A stretch of 64,000 nucleotides of DNA from the NCBI RefSeq assembly GCF_029392895.1, contig NZ_CP114200.1, forward strand, positions 5,710,501 through 5,774,500, read 5' to 3'. The notes under the pieces were generated by a model. It was not told where the DNA came from, ran no database searches, and worked only from the letters and a program-made list of their open reading frames with translations. The stretch is from Streptomyces sp. 71268 (lineage in GTDB: Bacteria > Actinomycetota > Actinomycetes > Streptomycetales > Streptomycetaceae). Of the stretch, positions 17,313-26,113 are shown in pieces. Position 1 is the first letter of the stretch. Each line of letters begins with the position of its first letter. A program made the position numbers and the translations under genes.

Positions 17313-18329
17313 TTACGAAACGTCACGGACGCGCTCATTGATTTCGGTGAGGCGTACGGGGCGGTGCTCCCGCCGTGAGAGCTCGCAAGCCTCGGCCACC
17401 AGGAGGGCGTTGAGCGCCTCATCGCCCGAGCAGGGGTTGGCCACCTCGCCTCGTACCGCCCGGACGAAGGTCGCCAGCTCCGCCCGGTAGGCGGGCTCGA
17501 ACCGGTCCCAGAACCCGGCCCACGGGCGGGCCGGGCCGCGTGGGCCGGCGGGTTCGGCGGAGGCGAAGGGCGTGCGGTCGTCGAGCCCGACCACGAGTTG
17601 GGCGCGCTCGCCCGCGAGTTCCGTGCGCACGTCGTAGCCCGCGCCGTTGTAACGCGTCGCGGTCGCCGTGACCAGCGTGCCGTCGTCCAGGGTGAGCAGG
17701 GCGGCGGCGGTGTCCACGTCGCCCGCGGCGCGGAAGAGGTCGGCCCCGCCCGCCGAGCCGGTGGCGTACGCCTCGCGCACCTCGCGCCCGGTCAGCCAGC
17801 GCACGGCGTCGAAGTCGTGCACGAGGCAGTCCCGGATCAGCCCGCCGGACAGCGGCAGGAAGGCGGCCGGTGGCGGGGTGGGGTCCGAGGTGATGGCGCG
17901 GATGGTGTGCAGCCGGCCCAGCGCGCCCGCGCGCACGGCCGCACGCGCCGCCAGGTACCCGGCATCGAACCGGCGTTGGAAGCCGACCTGGAGCAGGGTG
18001 CCGGCGGCCTCCACCGCGCGCAGCGCGGCGATCGTGCCGGCCAGGTCCGTGGCGACGGGCTTCTCGCAGTAGGCGGGCAGCCCGGCGCGGGCCGCGCGGG
18101 TGACGAGTTCGGCGTGCGAGGCGGTCGCGGTGGCGATCACCACGGCGTCCGGCCGCGCCGCGAAGACGTCGTCCACGCTCGCCGCCCGCGCGCCCACCGC
18201 CTCGGCGAGCGCGCGGGCCCGGGCCTCGTCGGCGTCGCCGATCACCAGGTCGCCGACGTCGTCCAGGGCGGCCAGCGTCGCGGCGTGGAAGGCGCCGATG
18301 CGGCCGGCGCCGAGGAATCCGATACGCAT
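17313..18329 (-). CDS. iolG: Gfo/Idh/MocA dehydrogenase, probable inositol 2-dehydrogenase
   Basis: This 338-aa NAD-dependent enzyme probably oxidises myo-inositol to 2-keto-myo-inositol, the first step of inositol breakdown. The Rossmann motif GAGRIGAFHA is at the N-terminus, followed by the family signature CEKPVATD and the catalytic H-D-F-D segment (LVHDFDAVRWLTG). It is the last gene of a leftward operon with a second dehydrogenase and an IolE/IolH-like isomerase. Two Gfo/Idh/MocA paralogues in one inositol locus suggest division of labour between inositol isomers. The symbol rests on context as much as on sequence. Confidence 0.85.
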   Translation of the reverse strand: MRIGFLGAGRIGAFHAATLAALDDVGDLVIGDADEARARALAEAVGARAASVDDVFAARPDAVVIATATASHAELVTRAARAGLPAYCEKPVATDLAGTIAALRAVEAAGTLLQVGFQRRFDAGYLAARAAVRAGALGRLHTIRAITSDPTPPPAAFLPLSGGLIRDCLVHDFDAVRWLTGREVREAYATGSAGGADLFRAAGDVDTAAALLTLDDGTLVTATATRYNGAGYDVRTELAGERAQLVVGLDDRTPFASAEPAGPRGPARPWAGFWDRFEPAYRAELATFVRAVRGEVANPCSGDEALNALLVAEACELSRREHRPVRLTEINERVRDVS

Positions 18330-18402
18330 GGGGCGAGTCCCCTCCGTGGGCGGCGGCGGCGGTCGCGTCAGGCAGGCCGCCGCGCTGCCGGACGACGGTG
18401 CG

Positions 18403-19422
18403 TCAGGCGTACAGGGCCGGGCGTTCGACCAGCTCGGTGACGGTGCGCCGGCCGGTGGTCTGGGCGGTCACGCCGGCCTCGCAGACGGCCGCCGCGGCGT
18501 ACCCGTCCCAACTGCTCGGGCCCTCGACCGTGCCGCGGCGGGTGGCGTCCACCCAGCGCTGCACCTGGCGGTCGTACGCCTCGGCGAAGCGGGGTACGAA
18601 GTCCCGCGGGATCGTTCCGCCCCAGCGCCCCGCCGAGTGGGTCAGCAGGCCGGCCTCCTCGCCGGTGCGGGCGCTGCCGGACTCGCAGACCGCCTCGCAG
18701 CGCACCTGGTAACCGAAGCCGCAGTTGACGAAGATCTCGACGTCCACGACCGCGCCGCCCGAGGTCTCGAAGAGCACGAGCTGCGGGTCGCTCAGGTGCG
18801 CGGGGGCGGCGGTGGAGGGGGTGGGCCGCAGCACGGTGACGGCGGTGATCTCCTGGTCGAGCAGCCAGCGGGTGGTGTCGATCTCGTGCACCACCGAGTC
18901 GTTGATCATCATCTGGGTGGTGAAGCCGGGCGGCGTGCTGGCGTTGCGGTGCTGGCAGTGCAGCATCAGCGGGCGGCCGAACTCGCCCGCGTCCAGGACC
19001 GATTTGAGGCGCATGAACCCGGCGTCGTAGCGCCGCATGAAGCCGACCTGTACGCGGCGGCGGCCCAGGCGCTGCTCGGCCTCCAGGACCCGCAGGGCCG
19101 CCGCCGGGTCCGGCGTCAGCGGCTTCTCGCACAGCACGGGCAGGTCGTGCGCGAACGCCTGGAGCAGGGCCGCCTCGTGAGCCGGCCCCGGCGAGGCGAT
19201 GAGGAGGGCGTCCACGTCGGCGGAGACCATGGCCGCCTCGGGCTCGGTGTACGCGGCGCAGCCCTCGATCCGCCCCGCGACGGCCTTGGCCCGTTCCGCG
19301 TCCACGTCCACGACCGCGGCGACCCGGGCGCCGTGGATCACCTCGTCGATGCGGCGCGCGTGGTCGGCGCCCATGCGGCCGGTGCCGATGACGGCGACCC
19401 CGAGCGGTGGCTGCTGCGGCAT
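18403..19422 (-). CDS. Second Gfo/Idh/MocA dehydrogenase of the inositol locus
   Basis: This is a 339-aa NAD(P)-dependent sugar/inositol dehydrogenase with Rossmann motif [10 protein letters not shown], signature CEKPLTPD and catalytic region [12 protein letters not shown]. It could act on myo-, scyllo- or D-chiro-inositol; sequence reading alone cannot decide. It lies 73 bp upstream of the iolG gene on the same strand and 159 bp downstream of the isomerase, across a GTGCGGGT-rich repeat tract. Confidence 0.85.
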   Translation of the reverse strand: MPQQPPLGVAVIGTGRMGADHARRIDEVIHGARVAAVVDVDAERAKAVAGRIEGCAAYTEPEAAMVSADVDALLIASPGPAHEAALLQAFAHDLPVLCEKPLTPDPAAALRVLEAEQRLGRRRVQVGFMRRYDAGFMRLKSVLDAGEFGRPLMLHCQHRNASTPPGFTTQMMINDSVVHEIDTTRWLLDQEITAVTVLRPTPSTAAPAHLSDPQLVLFETSGGAVVDVEIFVNCGFGYQVRCEAVCESGSARTGEEAGLLTHSAGRWGGTIPRDFVPRFAEAYDRQVQRWVDATRRGTVEGPSSWDGYAAAAVCEAGVTAQTTGRRTVTELVERPALYA

Positions 19423-19440
19423 GTGGTGGTGCTCCTCTGT

Positions 19441-19560
19441 GGTGCGGGTGTGGTGCGCGTGCGGGTGCGATGCGGTGCGGGTGCCCGTGCGGGTGTGTAC
19501 GCCGGGGTGTACGGGGCGCGGGGGCGCGGGGCGTACGAGGGGCGTGGCGGGGGGCGTACG
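19441..19560. repeat. GTGCGGGT-type simple-sequence tract
   Basis: The gap between the second dehydrogenase and the isomerase is made almost wholly of degenerate GTGCGGGT/GGGTGTG units followed by GGGGCGTACG units. It contains no gene. Similar C-rich tracts fill the gaps around 21870-22010 and 22950-23100 on the other arm of the locus. Confidence 0.6.
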
Positions 19561-19581
19561 GGGACGGGGGAGCGGGGTCGG

Positions 19582-20505
19582 TCAGGCGCCGCAGCCGCGC
19601 AGGTAGCGGCGGGTGCGTTGGGCGATGGGGAAGGGCTGGTCGGGCGGGCACGGGTACATGTCCTGTTCCACGATCGCGAACAGGTCGATGCCGAGCCCCT
19701 GGGCCGCGGTCAGCACGGGCTCCAGGGCGGGTATCCCGGTGGGCGGTTCGCACATCACCCCGCGCTGGACGGCGGGCCCGAACGGCACCCCCTGCTCGAC
19801 CACGGTCGCCAGGATCGCCGGATCGACCTGCTTGAGGTGCAGGTAGCCGATGCGGTCGCCGTACGTCTCGATCAGCTTGACGCTGTCGCCGCCGCAGTAG
19901 GCGTAGTGCCCGGTGTCCAGGCACAGGCGGACCAGGTCGGGGTCGGTGGCGTCGAGGAAGCGGGCCACGTTGGCCTCGCCGTCGATGTGCGTGTCGGCGT
20001 GCGGGTGGACGACGATCTCCAGACCGTACGTCTCCCGCACCCGGCGGGCCAGGCGCTCCATGCCGGTGGTCAGGTCGCGCCACTGGGCCGAGGTCAGCTC
20101 AGGGCTCTCGATGAGTTCGGCGGTCTTGTCGTCGCGCCAGAACGCCGGAATCACGACCAGGTGGCGGGCGCCCATCGCGCGGGTCAGCTCGGCCACCTGG
20201 GCGACGTGCCGCCAGGTGGCGTCCCAGACGGCCGGGCCGCGGTGCAGGGCGGTGAAGACGGTGCCGGCGGAGACGGTGAGGCCGCGCCGGGAGGTCTCGT
20301 CGGTCAGCCGCGCCGGGTCGGTGGGCAGGTAGCCGTACGGGCCCAGCTCGATCCACGCGTAGCCGGCCTCGGACACCTCGTCCAGGAAGCGCCGCCACGG
20401 CACCTGTCGCGCGTCGTCGGGGAACCAGACCCCCCAGGAGTCGGGCGCCGAGCCGACGCGGATGCGGTCCAGAGCGGTGGGGAGGGGCTGGTGGACAGCG
20501 GCCAT
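19582..20505 (-). CDS. IolE/IolH-like sugar phosphate isomerase/epimerase
   Basis: This is a 307-aa TIM-barrel protein of the AP-endonuclease-2 family. The opening GSAPDSWGVWFPDD and WIELGPYGYLP, and metal-site motifs IVVHPHADTH, LCLDTGHYAY and YLHLKQVD, match the inosose dehydratase/isomerase group. In the inositol pathway IolE dehydrates 2-keto-myo-inositol; this protein may do that or an isomerase step. The ATG at 20505 has GAGGAG upstream. It is the first gene of the leftward operon, facing the promoter shared with iolC. Confidence 0.85.
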   Translation of the reverse strand: MAAVHQPLPTALDRIRVGSAPDSWGVWFPDDARQVPWRRFLDEVSEAGYAWIELGPYGYLPTDPARLTDETSRRGLTVSAGTVFTALHRGPAVWDATWRHVAQVAELTRAMGARHLVVIPAFWRDDKTAELIESPELTSAQWRDLTTGMERLARRVRETYGLEIVVHPHADTHIDGEANVARFLDATDPDLVRLCLDTGHYAYCGGDSVKLIETYGDRIGYLHLKQVDPAILATVVEQGVPFGPAVQRGVMCEPPTGIPALEPVLTAAQGLGIDLFAIVEQDMYPCPPDQPFPIAQRTRRYLRGCGA

Positions 20506-20597
20506 GGGCGGGCGCTCCTCTCGCCGGTCGGCGCTGACCGGACCGTGGGGTTCCCGGCGGGGCCGGGGCGTGTCGGGGACGGACGGCCTCGCTGGGT

Positions 20598-20641
20598 AGC
20601 TTTCCCGCCGCCCCACACGCTGTCAAGGGTTCGTCCTGACA
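20598..20641 (-). promoter_or_regulatory. Leftward iol promoter and operator A
   Basis: On the minus strand a TTGACA -35 box (20621-20626) is followed after 17 bases by AAAGCT (20598-20603). Just upstream of the -35 lies CGTCCTGACA (20632-20641), which differs by one base from the mirrored site in front of iolC. It resembles the GntR-type IolR motif known from Corynebacterium, as I recall it. Confidence 0.65.
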
Positions 20642-20730
20642 TAAGGACGTCACGTCAAAATGGCCCCGCGCCCGTCGCATCCGTGCGTCCTTGCGCGGGA
20701 CGCTGGCGGGACGCCAGCAAGACGTCAGTA

Positions 20731-20775
20731 TGTCAGGACAAAATGTTGACAGGCCGTGTGAGCCGCCGTTAGACC
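20731..20775 (+). promoter_or_regulatory. Rightward iolC promoter and operator B
   Basis: A TTGACA -35 box (20746-20751) is followed after 18 bases by TAGACC (20770-20775). Directly upstream, 20731-20740 read on the minus strand is TGTCCTGACA, an inverted copy of the site near the leftward promoter. The two operators lie about 90 bases apart in opposite orientation. Confidence 0.7.
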
Positions 20776-20812
20776 TGTTGTCGAGTTTGCCGGCCGGAAC
20801 GGAAGGGCGAGC

Positions 20813-21862
20813 ATGGCGAGCATGACGCAGCCGTACGACCTGATCACGATGGGCCGGATCGGAGTCGATATCTACCCGCTCCAGACGGGCGTGCCGTTGG
20901 CGCGCGTGGAAACGTTCGGCAAGTTCCTGGGGGGCTCGGCGACCAACGTCGCGGTGGGGGCGGCCCGGCTCGGGCGCCGGGTGGCCGTGATCACCCGCAC
21001 CGGGGACGACCCGTTCGGCACCTATCTGCACGAGGCGCTGCGCGACTTCGGCGTGGACGACCGGTGGGTCAGCCCGGTCGCCGCGTACCCGACGCCGGTC
21101 ACCTTCTGCGAGATCTTCCCGCCCGACGACTTCCCGCTGTACTTCTACCGCCAGCCCAAGGCCCCCGACCTGGAGATCCGGCCGGAGGAACTGGACCTGG
21201 ACGCGGTGCGGGCGGCCCGGATCTTCTGGATGACCGGCACCGGCCTGTGCGCGGAGCCCAGCCGCGCGGCGACGCTGGCCGCCCTCGCCGCCCGCTCCAC
21301 GGAGCAGCCGGCCGCCGCCCCGCCGGACGCTCCCCGACCGGCCGCGGGCCTGCCGGGCGCCCCCGGCCCCGCCGACCTCGGCGGTGCCCGCGCCCCGCGC
21401 GCCACGGTCTTCGACCTCGACTGGCGGCCCATGTTCTGGCGCGACCCGGACGAGGCCAGGCCCTACTACGCCAAGGCGCTCCAGCACGCCACCGTCGCCG
21501 TCGGCAACCTCGCCGAGTGCGAGGTGGCCACCGGCCAGCGGGAGCCGCGCGCGGCGGCCGACGCGCTGCTGGCCGCCGGCGTGGAGCTGGCCGTCGTCAA
21601 GCAGGGCCCGGCCGGCGTCCTCGCCGTGCACCGCGACGGCACCACCGCCGAGGTGCCGCCGGTCCCCGTCGAGGTGGTCAACGGGCTCGGCGCGGGCGAC
21701 GCGTTCGGCGGCGCGCTCTGCCACGGGCTGCTGGCGGGCTGGGAGCTGGAGCGCGTCATGCGGTACGCGAACGCCGCGGGCGCCCTCGTCGCCTCCCGCC
21801 TCGCCTGCTCGTCCGCGATGCCCACGCCCGACGAGGTGACGGACCTCATCGGCCGCACGTGA
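20813..21862 (+). CDS. iolC: 5-dehydro-2-deoxygluconokinase
   Basis: This PfkB-family kinase phosphorylates 2-deoxy-5-keto-D-gluconate in myo-inositol catabolism. The 349-aa protein begins MASMTQPYDLITMGRIGVD, has the first PfkB signature region GKFLGGSATNVAVGAARLG and the catalytic anion-hole motif NGLGAGDAFGGAL near the C-terminus. A Pro/Ala-rich insert of about 35 residues at nt 21303-21405 interrupts the domain and is not usual for the family. The ATG at 20813 has GGAAGGG upstream. It is the first gene of the rightward operon. Confidence 0.93.
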   Translation: MASMTQPYDLITMGRIGVDIYPLQTGVPLARVETFGKFLGGSATNVAVGAARLGRRVAVITRTGDDPFGTYLHEALRDFGVDDRWVSPVAAYPTPVTFCEIFPPDDFPLYFYRQPKAPDLEIRPEELDLDAVRAARIFWMTGTGLCAEPSRAATLAALAARSTEQPAAAPPDAPRPAAGLPGAPGPADLGGARAPRATVFDLDWRPMFWRDPDEARPYYAKALQHATVAVGNLAECEVATGQREPRAAADALLAAGVELAVVKQGPAGVLAVHRDGTTAEVPPVPVEVVNGLGAGDAFGGALCHGLLAGWELERVMRYANAAGALVASRLACSSAMPTPDEVTDLIGRT

Positions 21863-22035
21863 CGCCCCCCGGCCCGACCCCCTCGTCGACACCCGACACC
21901 CGACACCGCCCCGCGCACGCCCCGTCCACGACCCCGTACGCACACCCGCACACCCCGCACCCACACCGTTACGCACGCCCCTCGCGTACGTCACAACCCC
22001 GGCCCGTTCTGACCAGTTGAGAGTGAGCGACCCCC

Positions 22036-22923
22036 TTGACCATTCGCATCTCCGACCTCGCGAAGGTACGGGCCCGGCATCCCGAGGCCATCGCGGAGGC
22101 CGCCGCGCGCCGGGCCCGCAGGCCGCTCGTCGGGGCCAGCGGGCGGCTCATGATCATCGCCGCGGACCATCCGGCGCGCGGCGCGCTGGCCGTCGGCGGC
22201 CGCGAACTGGCCATGGCCAACCGCACGGAACTGCTGGAACGGCTGTGCCTCGCGCTGTCCCGGCCCGGCGTCGACGGGGTGCTCGGCACCGCCGACATCC
22301 TGGAGGACCTGCTGCTCGTCGGCGCCCTTGAGGACAAGGTGGCGATGGGCTCGATGAACCGGGGCGGGCTCGCGGGGAGCACGTTCGAGCTGGACGACCG
22401 GTTCACCGGGCACCGCGCCCGGGACCTGGCCCGACTCGGCTTCGACGCCGGCAAGCTGCTCCTGCGCATCGACTACGACGACCCCGGATCGCTCGACACG
22501 CTGCTCTCCGCCGCCCGCGCCATCGACGACATGGCCGCCCACCAACTCCCGGTCTTCGTCGAGCCGTTCATCTGCCACCGCACCGCGGGCAAGGTCGGCA
22601 CCGACCTCGCCGCCAGCGCCGTCGCCCACTCCCTGGCCATCGCCTCCGGCCTCGCCGGCACCTCCGCCTACACCTGGCTCAAGGTCCCGGTGACCGACGA
22701 CCCGCGGGACATGGCGCGCGTCATGGAGACCTCCACGCTGCCCGCCGTACTGCTCGGCGGCGACATCGGCCAGGGCGCGGGGGACCAGGAGCGGGCGTAC
22801 GAGAAGTGGCGGCACGCGTTGAAGCTGCCCACCGTGCAGGGCCTGGTGGCCGGGCGCGCGCTGCTCTACCCGGCCGACGGCGACGTGGCCGCCGCCGTCG
22901 ACACCGCCGTGGGGCTGCTGTGA
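22036..22923 (+). CDS. Aldolase-fold (Cgl0159-type) protein of the inositol locus
   Basis: This 295-aa (beta/alpha)8 protein belongs to the DeoC/LacD-like aldolase group found next to iolC in actinobacteria. It would be the best candidate in the operon for cleaving 2-deoxy-5-keto-gluconate 6-phosphate to dihydroxyacetone phosphate and malonate semialdehyde. Visible core motifs are IIAADHPARGAL, DGVLGTADILEDLLL, GKLLLRIDYDD and TWLKVPVTDD with a likely Schiff-base lysine. The start codon is TTG at 22036; no better start with a site was seen. A 173-bp C-rich gap separates it from iolC. Confidence 0.8.
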   Translation: MTIRISDLAKVRARHPEAIAEAAARRARRPLVGASGRLMIIAADHPARGALAVGGRELAMANRTELLERLCLALSRPGVDGVLGTADILEDLLLVGALEDKVAMGSMNRGGLAGSTFELDDRFTGHRARDLARLGFDAGKLLLRIDYDDPGSLDTLLSAARAIDDMAAHQLPVFVEPFICHRTAGKVGTDLAASAVAHSLAIASGLAGTSAYTWLKVPVTDDPRDMARVMETSTLPAVLLGGDIGQGAGDQERAYEKWRHALKLPTVQGLVAGRALLYPADGDVAAAVDTAVGLL

Positions 22924-22955
22924 CCCTCACCGGCGCCCCCGCTGGCGCGCTCCCC

Positions 22956-23097
22956 GTACGACCTCCGCCGGCCATCCCGTACGACCCCGCACACGCCCCC
23001 CGTACGACCGCCGGAGGCACCCCGTAAGACCGCCGACGGACCCGTAGCGCCGCCGCCGTAGACCTGCCGCGCCCGCCCACACGACCGTCGTACGACC
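22956..23097. repeat. GTACGACC direct repeats in intergenic DNA
   Basis: GTACGACC occurs at 22956, 22979, 23002 and 23090; the first three lie exactly 23 bases apart. The tract fills the gap between the aldolase-fold gene and iolB and has no coding potential. Confidence 0.65.
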
Positions 23098-23134
23098 GCT
23101 GCCACCACCACCCCCCGCAGGAGACACCGAGCCC

Positions 23135-24133
23135 ATGAGCCCCACCCCCTTCCGCACCTTCCACCTGCCGGCCGGCAGCGCGGCCGACGGGCCGTACGCG
23201 CTGGCCATCGACCCCGAACGAGCCGGCTGGGGCTACTCCTCGCTGCGCGTACTCGACCTGCCGGCCGGCGGTGAGCACGCGTGGGAGACGGGTGACAGCG
23301 AGTGGATCGTGCTGCCGCTGGCCGGCGCGTGCACCGTGGCCGTCGGCAGCGCCAGCGGTGACGGCAGCACCAGCAGTGCCAGCAGCACCAGCGGTGACAG
23401 CGGTGACGGCGACGAACTCTTCACCCTGCACGGCCGGGAGAGCGTGTTCAGCGGCGTGACCGACTTCGCCTACCTGCCGCGCGACGCCCGCGCCCGCGTC
23501 ACCAGCGCTGCCGGCGGCCGGTTCGCGCTGACCGGGGCGCGCTGCGAGCGCGCGCTGCCCGCCCGCTACGGGCCCGCCACGGACGTCGCCGTGGAGCTGC
23601 GCGGCAGCGGCGTCTGCTCCCGGCAGGTCAACAACTTCGCGGCGGCCGGGGCCTTCGCGTGCGACAGGCTGATCGCCGTGGAGGTGCTCACGCCCGGCGG
23701 CAACTGGTCCTCCTACCCGCCGCACAAGCACGACGAGTACCACCCGGGGCAGGAGTCCGAGCTGGAGGAGATCTACTACTTCGAGGTGGCCGCCGCGCAC
23801 GGCACCCCGGGGCTCGGCTACCAGCGGGTGACGCCGTCGGGGCCGGACAAGGAGACCGACGTGCTCGCCGAGGTGCGCACCGGCGACGCCGTGCTCATCC
23901 CCGACGGCTGGCACGGCCCCTCGATCGCCACCCCGGGCCACGACCTGTACTACCTCAACGTCATGGCGGGCCCCGGCGCCGAGCGCGCCTGGCTGATCCG
24001 CGACCACCCCCAACACGCCTGGATCCGCGACACCTGGCCCGAAACCCCCGTCGACCCCAGACTGCCGCTGTACGCCGCGCCCCCCGCCGACGGCCCGGGG
24101 CCCGCCACACCACCTCCGGGAGAGGCCCGATGA
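23135..24133 (+). CDS. iolB: 5-deoxy-glucuronate isomerase
   Basis: This bicupin isomerase converts 5-deoxy-glucuronate to 2-deoxy-5-keto-gluconate. The metal-binding cupin motif PPHKHDEY, the acidic EEIYYFE and the C-terminal DGWHGPS are present. At 332 aa it is longer than the usual 270-300 because of a Ser/Gly/Asp-rich insert (nt 23341-23415) that looks like trinucleotide expansion. Its stop overlaps the iolD start (ATGA), so the two are translationally coupled. The start has GGAG about 10 bases upstream. Confidence 0.93.
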   Translation: MSPTPFRTFHLPAGSAADGPYALAIDPERAGWGYSSLRVLDLPAGGEHAWETGDSEWIVLPLAGACTVAVGSASGDGSTSSASSTSGDSGDGDELFTLHGRESVFSGVTDFAYLPRDARARVTSAAGGRFALTGARCERALPARYGPATDVAVELRGSGVCSRQVNNFAAAGAFACDRLIAVEVLTPGGNWSSYPPHKHDEYHPGQESELEEIYYFEVAAAHGTPGLGYQRVTPSGPDKETDVLAEVRTGDAVLIPDGWHGPSIATPGHDLYYLNVMAGPGAERAWLIRDHPQHAWIRDTWPETPVDPRLPLYAAPPADGPGPATPPPGEAR

Positions 24134-26007
24134 GCACCCGCCGGCTGACCGTCGCCCAGGCCCTGATCGCCTTCCTGGCCGCCCAGCACACCGAGCGCGA
24201 CGGTCGCAGACGCCGCCTGATCGACGCCTGTTGGGGCATCTTCGGGCACGGCAACGTCGCCGGCGTCGGCCAGGCCCTGCTGGAGTCGGGCCCGGACGCC
24301 ATGCCCTACCTCCAGGGCCGCAACGAACAGGCCATGGTGCACGCCGCCGTCGGCTACGCCCGGCAGTGCGACCGGCTCGCCGCCCAGGCCGTCACCACCT
24401 CGATCGGCCCCGGCGCCACCAACCTCGTCACCGGCGCGGCGCTGGCCACCGTCAACCGGCTGCCCGTCCTCCTGCTGCCCGGCGACACCTTCGCCACCCG
24501 CCCCGCCGACCCGGTCCTCCAGCAACTCGAGGTGCCCTACGCCGGCGACGTCTCCGTCAACGACGCGCTGCGCCCGGTCAGCCGCTACTTCGACCGGGTC
24601 ACCCGCCCCGAGGCGCTGATCCCGGCCGCGCTGGCGGCCATGCGGGTGCTGACCGACCCGGCCGAGACCGGCGCCGTCACCCTCGCGCTGCCGCAGGACG
24701 TGCAGGTCGAGGCGTACGACTGGCCCGAGGAGTTCTTCGCCGAGCGCGTCTGGCACGTGCGCCGCCCGGCGCCCGACCCCGCCGCGCTGGCCGAGGCCGC
24801 CGAGGCCGTCCGCCGGGCGCGCCGGCCGCTGCTCGTCGCCGGCGGCGGCGTGCACCACAGCGAGGCCGAGGACGCGCTGCGCGCCCTTGCCGACGCCACC
24901 GGCATCCCGGTCGCCTCGACCCAGGCCGGCAAGGGGTCGCTGCGCCACGACCACCCGGCCGACGTCGGCGGCGTCGGCCACACCGGCACCGCCCCCGCCA
25001 ACGACCTGGCCCGCGCCGCCGACCTCGTCATCGGCGTCGGCACCCGCTACTCCGACTTCACCACCGCCTCCGGCACCCTCTTCGCCGACCCCGCCGTCCG
25101 CTTCGTGAACCTCAACATCGCCTCCTTCGACGGGCACAAGCTCGCCGCGCTGCCGCTGCTCGGCGACGCCCGCGCGGGCCTTGAGGCGCTGACCGCCGCG
25201 CTGGCCGGGCACCGGGTGGCGGCGGCGTACGAGGCGGAGTACGCGGCCGGCAAGCGGCGATGGGAACGGGTGGTCGAGCGGGCGTACGCCGCGCCGGACG
25301 ACACGGCCCGGCCCACCCAGACGCAGGTCGTCGGCGCGCTGGACGCCGTCGTCGGCGACGACGACGTGGTGATCAACGCGGCCGGCTCGCTCCCCGGCGA
25401 CCTGCACAAGCTCTGGCGGGCCCGCTCCCGGCGCCAGTACCACCTGGAGTACGGCTACTCCTGCATGGGCTACGAGATCCCGGCCGCCATCGGCGTCCGC
25501 CTGGCCGCCCCCGACCGGCCGGTGTGGGCGCTGGTCGGCGACGGTACGTATCTGATGCTGCCGACCGAACTCGTCACCGCGGTCCAGGAGGGCGTCGACA
25601 TCAACGTCGTACTGATCCAGAACCACGGCTACGCCTCCATCGGCGGCCTGTCCGAGGCGGTCGGCGGCGAGCGGTTCGGCACCGCCTACCGCTACCGGGC
25701 CGCCGACGGCTCGTTCACCGGCCCGCCGCTGCCGGTGGACCTGGCCGCCAACGCGGCCAGCCTGGGCGCCCGGGTGCTGCGCGCCGCCACGGTCGGCGAG
25801 CTGCGCGCCGCGCTGGCCACCGCGCGCGAGACGGCGGGGCCCACATGTGTCTACGTGGAGACCGAAACGGCCGACACAGTGTCCAGCGCGCCCGGCACCC
25901 ACGCGTGGTGGGATGTTCCGGTGGCCGAGACGGCGACCCGACCGGCGGCGGCCAGCGCACGCGAGGAGTACGACCGCCGGGCGACCGCCCGCCGACACCA
26001 CCTGTGA
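24130..26007 (+). CDS. iolD: 3D-(3,5/4)-trihydroxycyclohexane-1,2-dione hydrolase
   Basis: This thiamine-diphosphate enzyme opens the ring in inositol catabolism to give 5-deoxy-glucuronate. At 625 aa it has the three-domain ThDP layout: N-terminal PYR domain with the catalytic glutamate in QGRNEQAMVHA and SIGPGATN, a central Rossmann domain (RRPLLVAGGGVHHSEAEDAL), and the C-terminal PP domain with the GDG-TYLML...VLIQN cofactor motif. The ATG at 24130 overlaps the iolB stop. The final 25 residues are charged and variable. Confidence 0.94.
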   Translation: MSTRRLTVAQALIAFLAAQHTERDGRRRRLIDACWGIFGHGNVAGVGQALLESGPDAMPYLQGRNEQAMVHAAVGYARQCDRLAAQAVTTSIGPGATNLVTGAALATVNRLPVLLLPGDTFATRPADPVLQQLEVPYAGDVSVNDALRPVSRYFDRVTRPEALIPAALAAMRVLTDPAETGAVTLALPQDVQVEAYDWPEEFFAERVWHVRRPAPDPAALAEAAEAVRRARRPLLVAGGGVHHSEAEDALRALADATGIPVASTQAGKGSLRHDHPADVGGVGHTGTAPANDLARAADLVIGVGTRYSDFTTASGTLFADPAVRFVNLNIASFDGHKLAALPLLGDARAGLEALTAALAGHRVAAAYEAEYAAGKRRWERVVERAYAAPDDTARPTQTQVVGALDAVVGDDDVVINAAGSLPGDLHKLWRARSRRQYHLEYGYSCMGYEIPAAIGVRLAAPDRPVWALVGDGTYLMLPTELVTAVQEGVDINVVLIQNHGYASIGGLSEAVGGERFGTAYRYRAADGSFTGPPLPVDLAANAASLGARVLRAATVGELRAALATARETAGPTCVYVETETADTVSSAPGTHAWWDVPVAETATRPAAASAREEYDRRATARRHHL

Positions 26008-26113
26008 CCCCCGCCCGCCCCGTACACGCCCCGCAGCCGCACCCCGTGACCCACCCCGACCCGCGGCGCCCCGCACCGCTCCGCGTGCCGCCTCACGAGA
26101 AAGGTCTCCTGGT

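Noticed and set aside
18100..20772. Long plus-strand open frame across the inositol dehydrogenase genes
   Set aside because: It is antisense to three intact genes and its content is repetitive Val/Gly/Arg.
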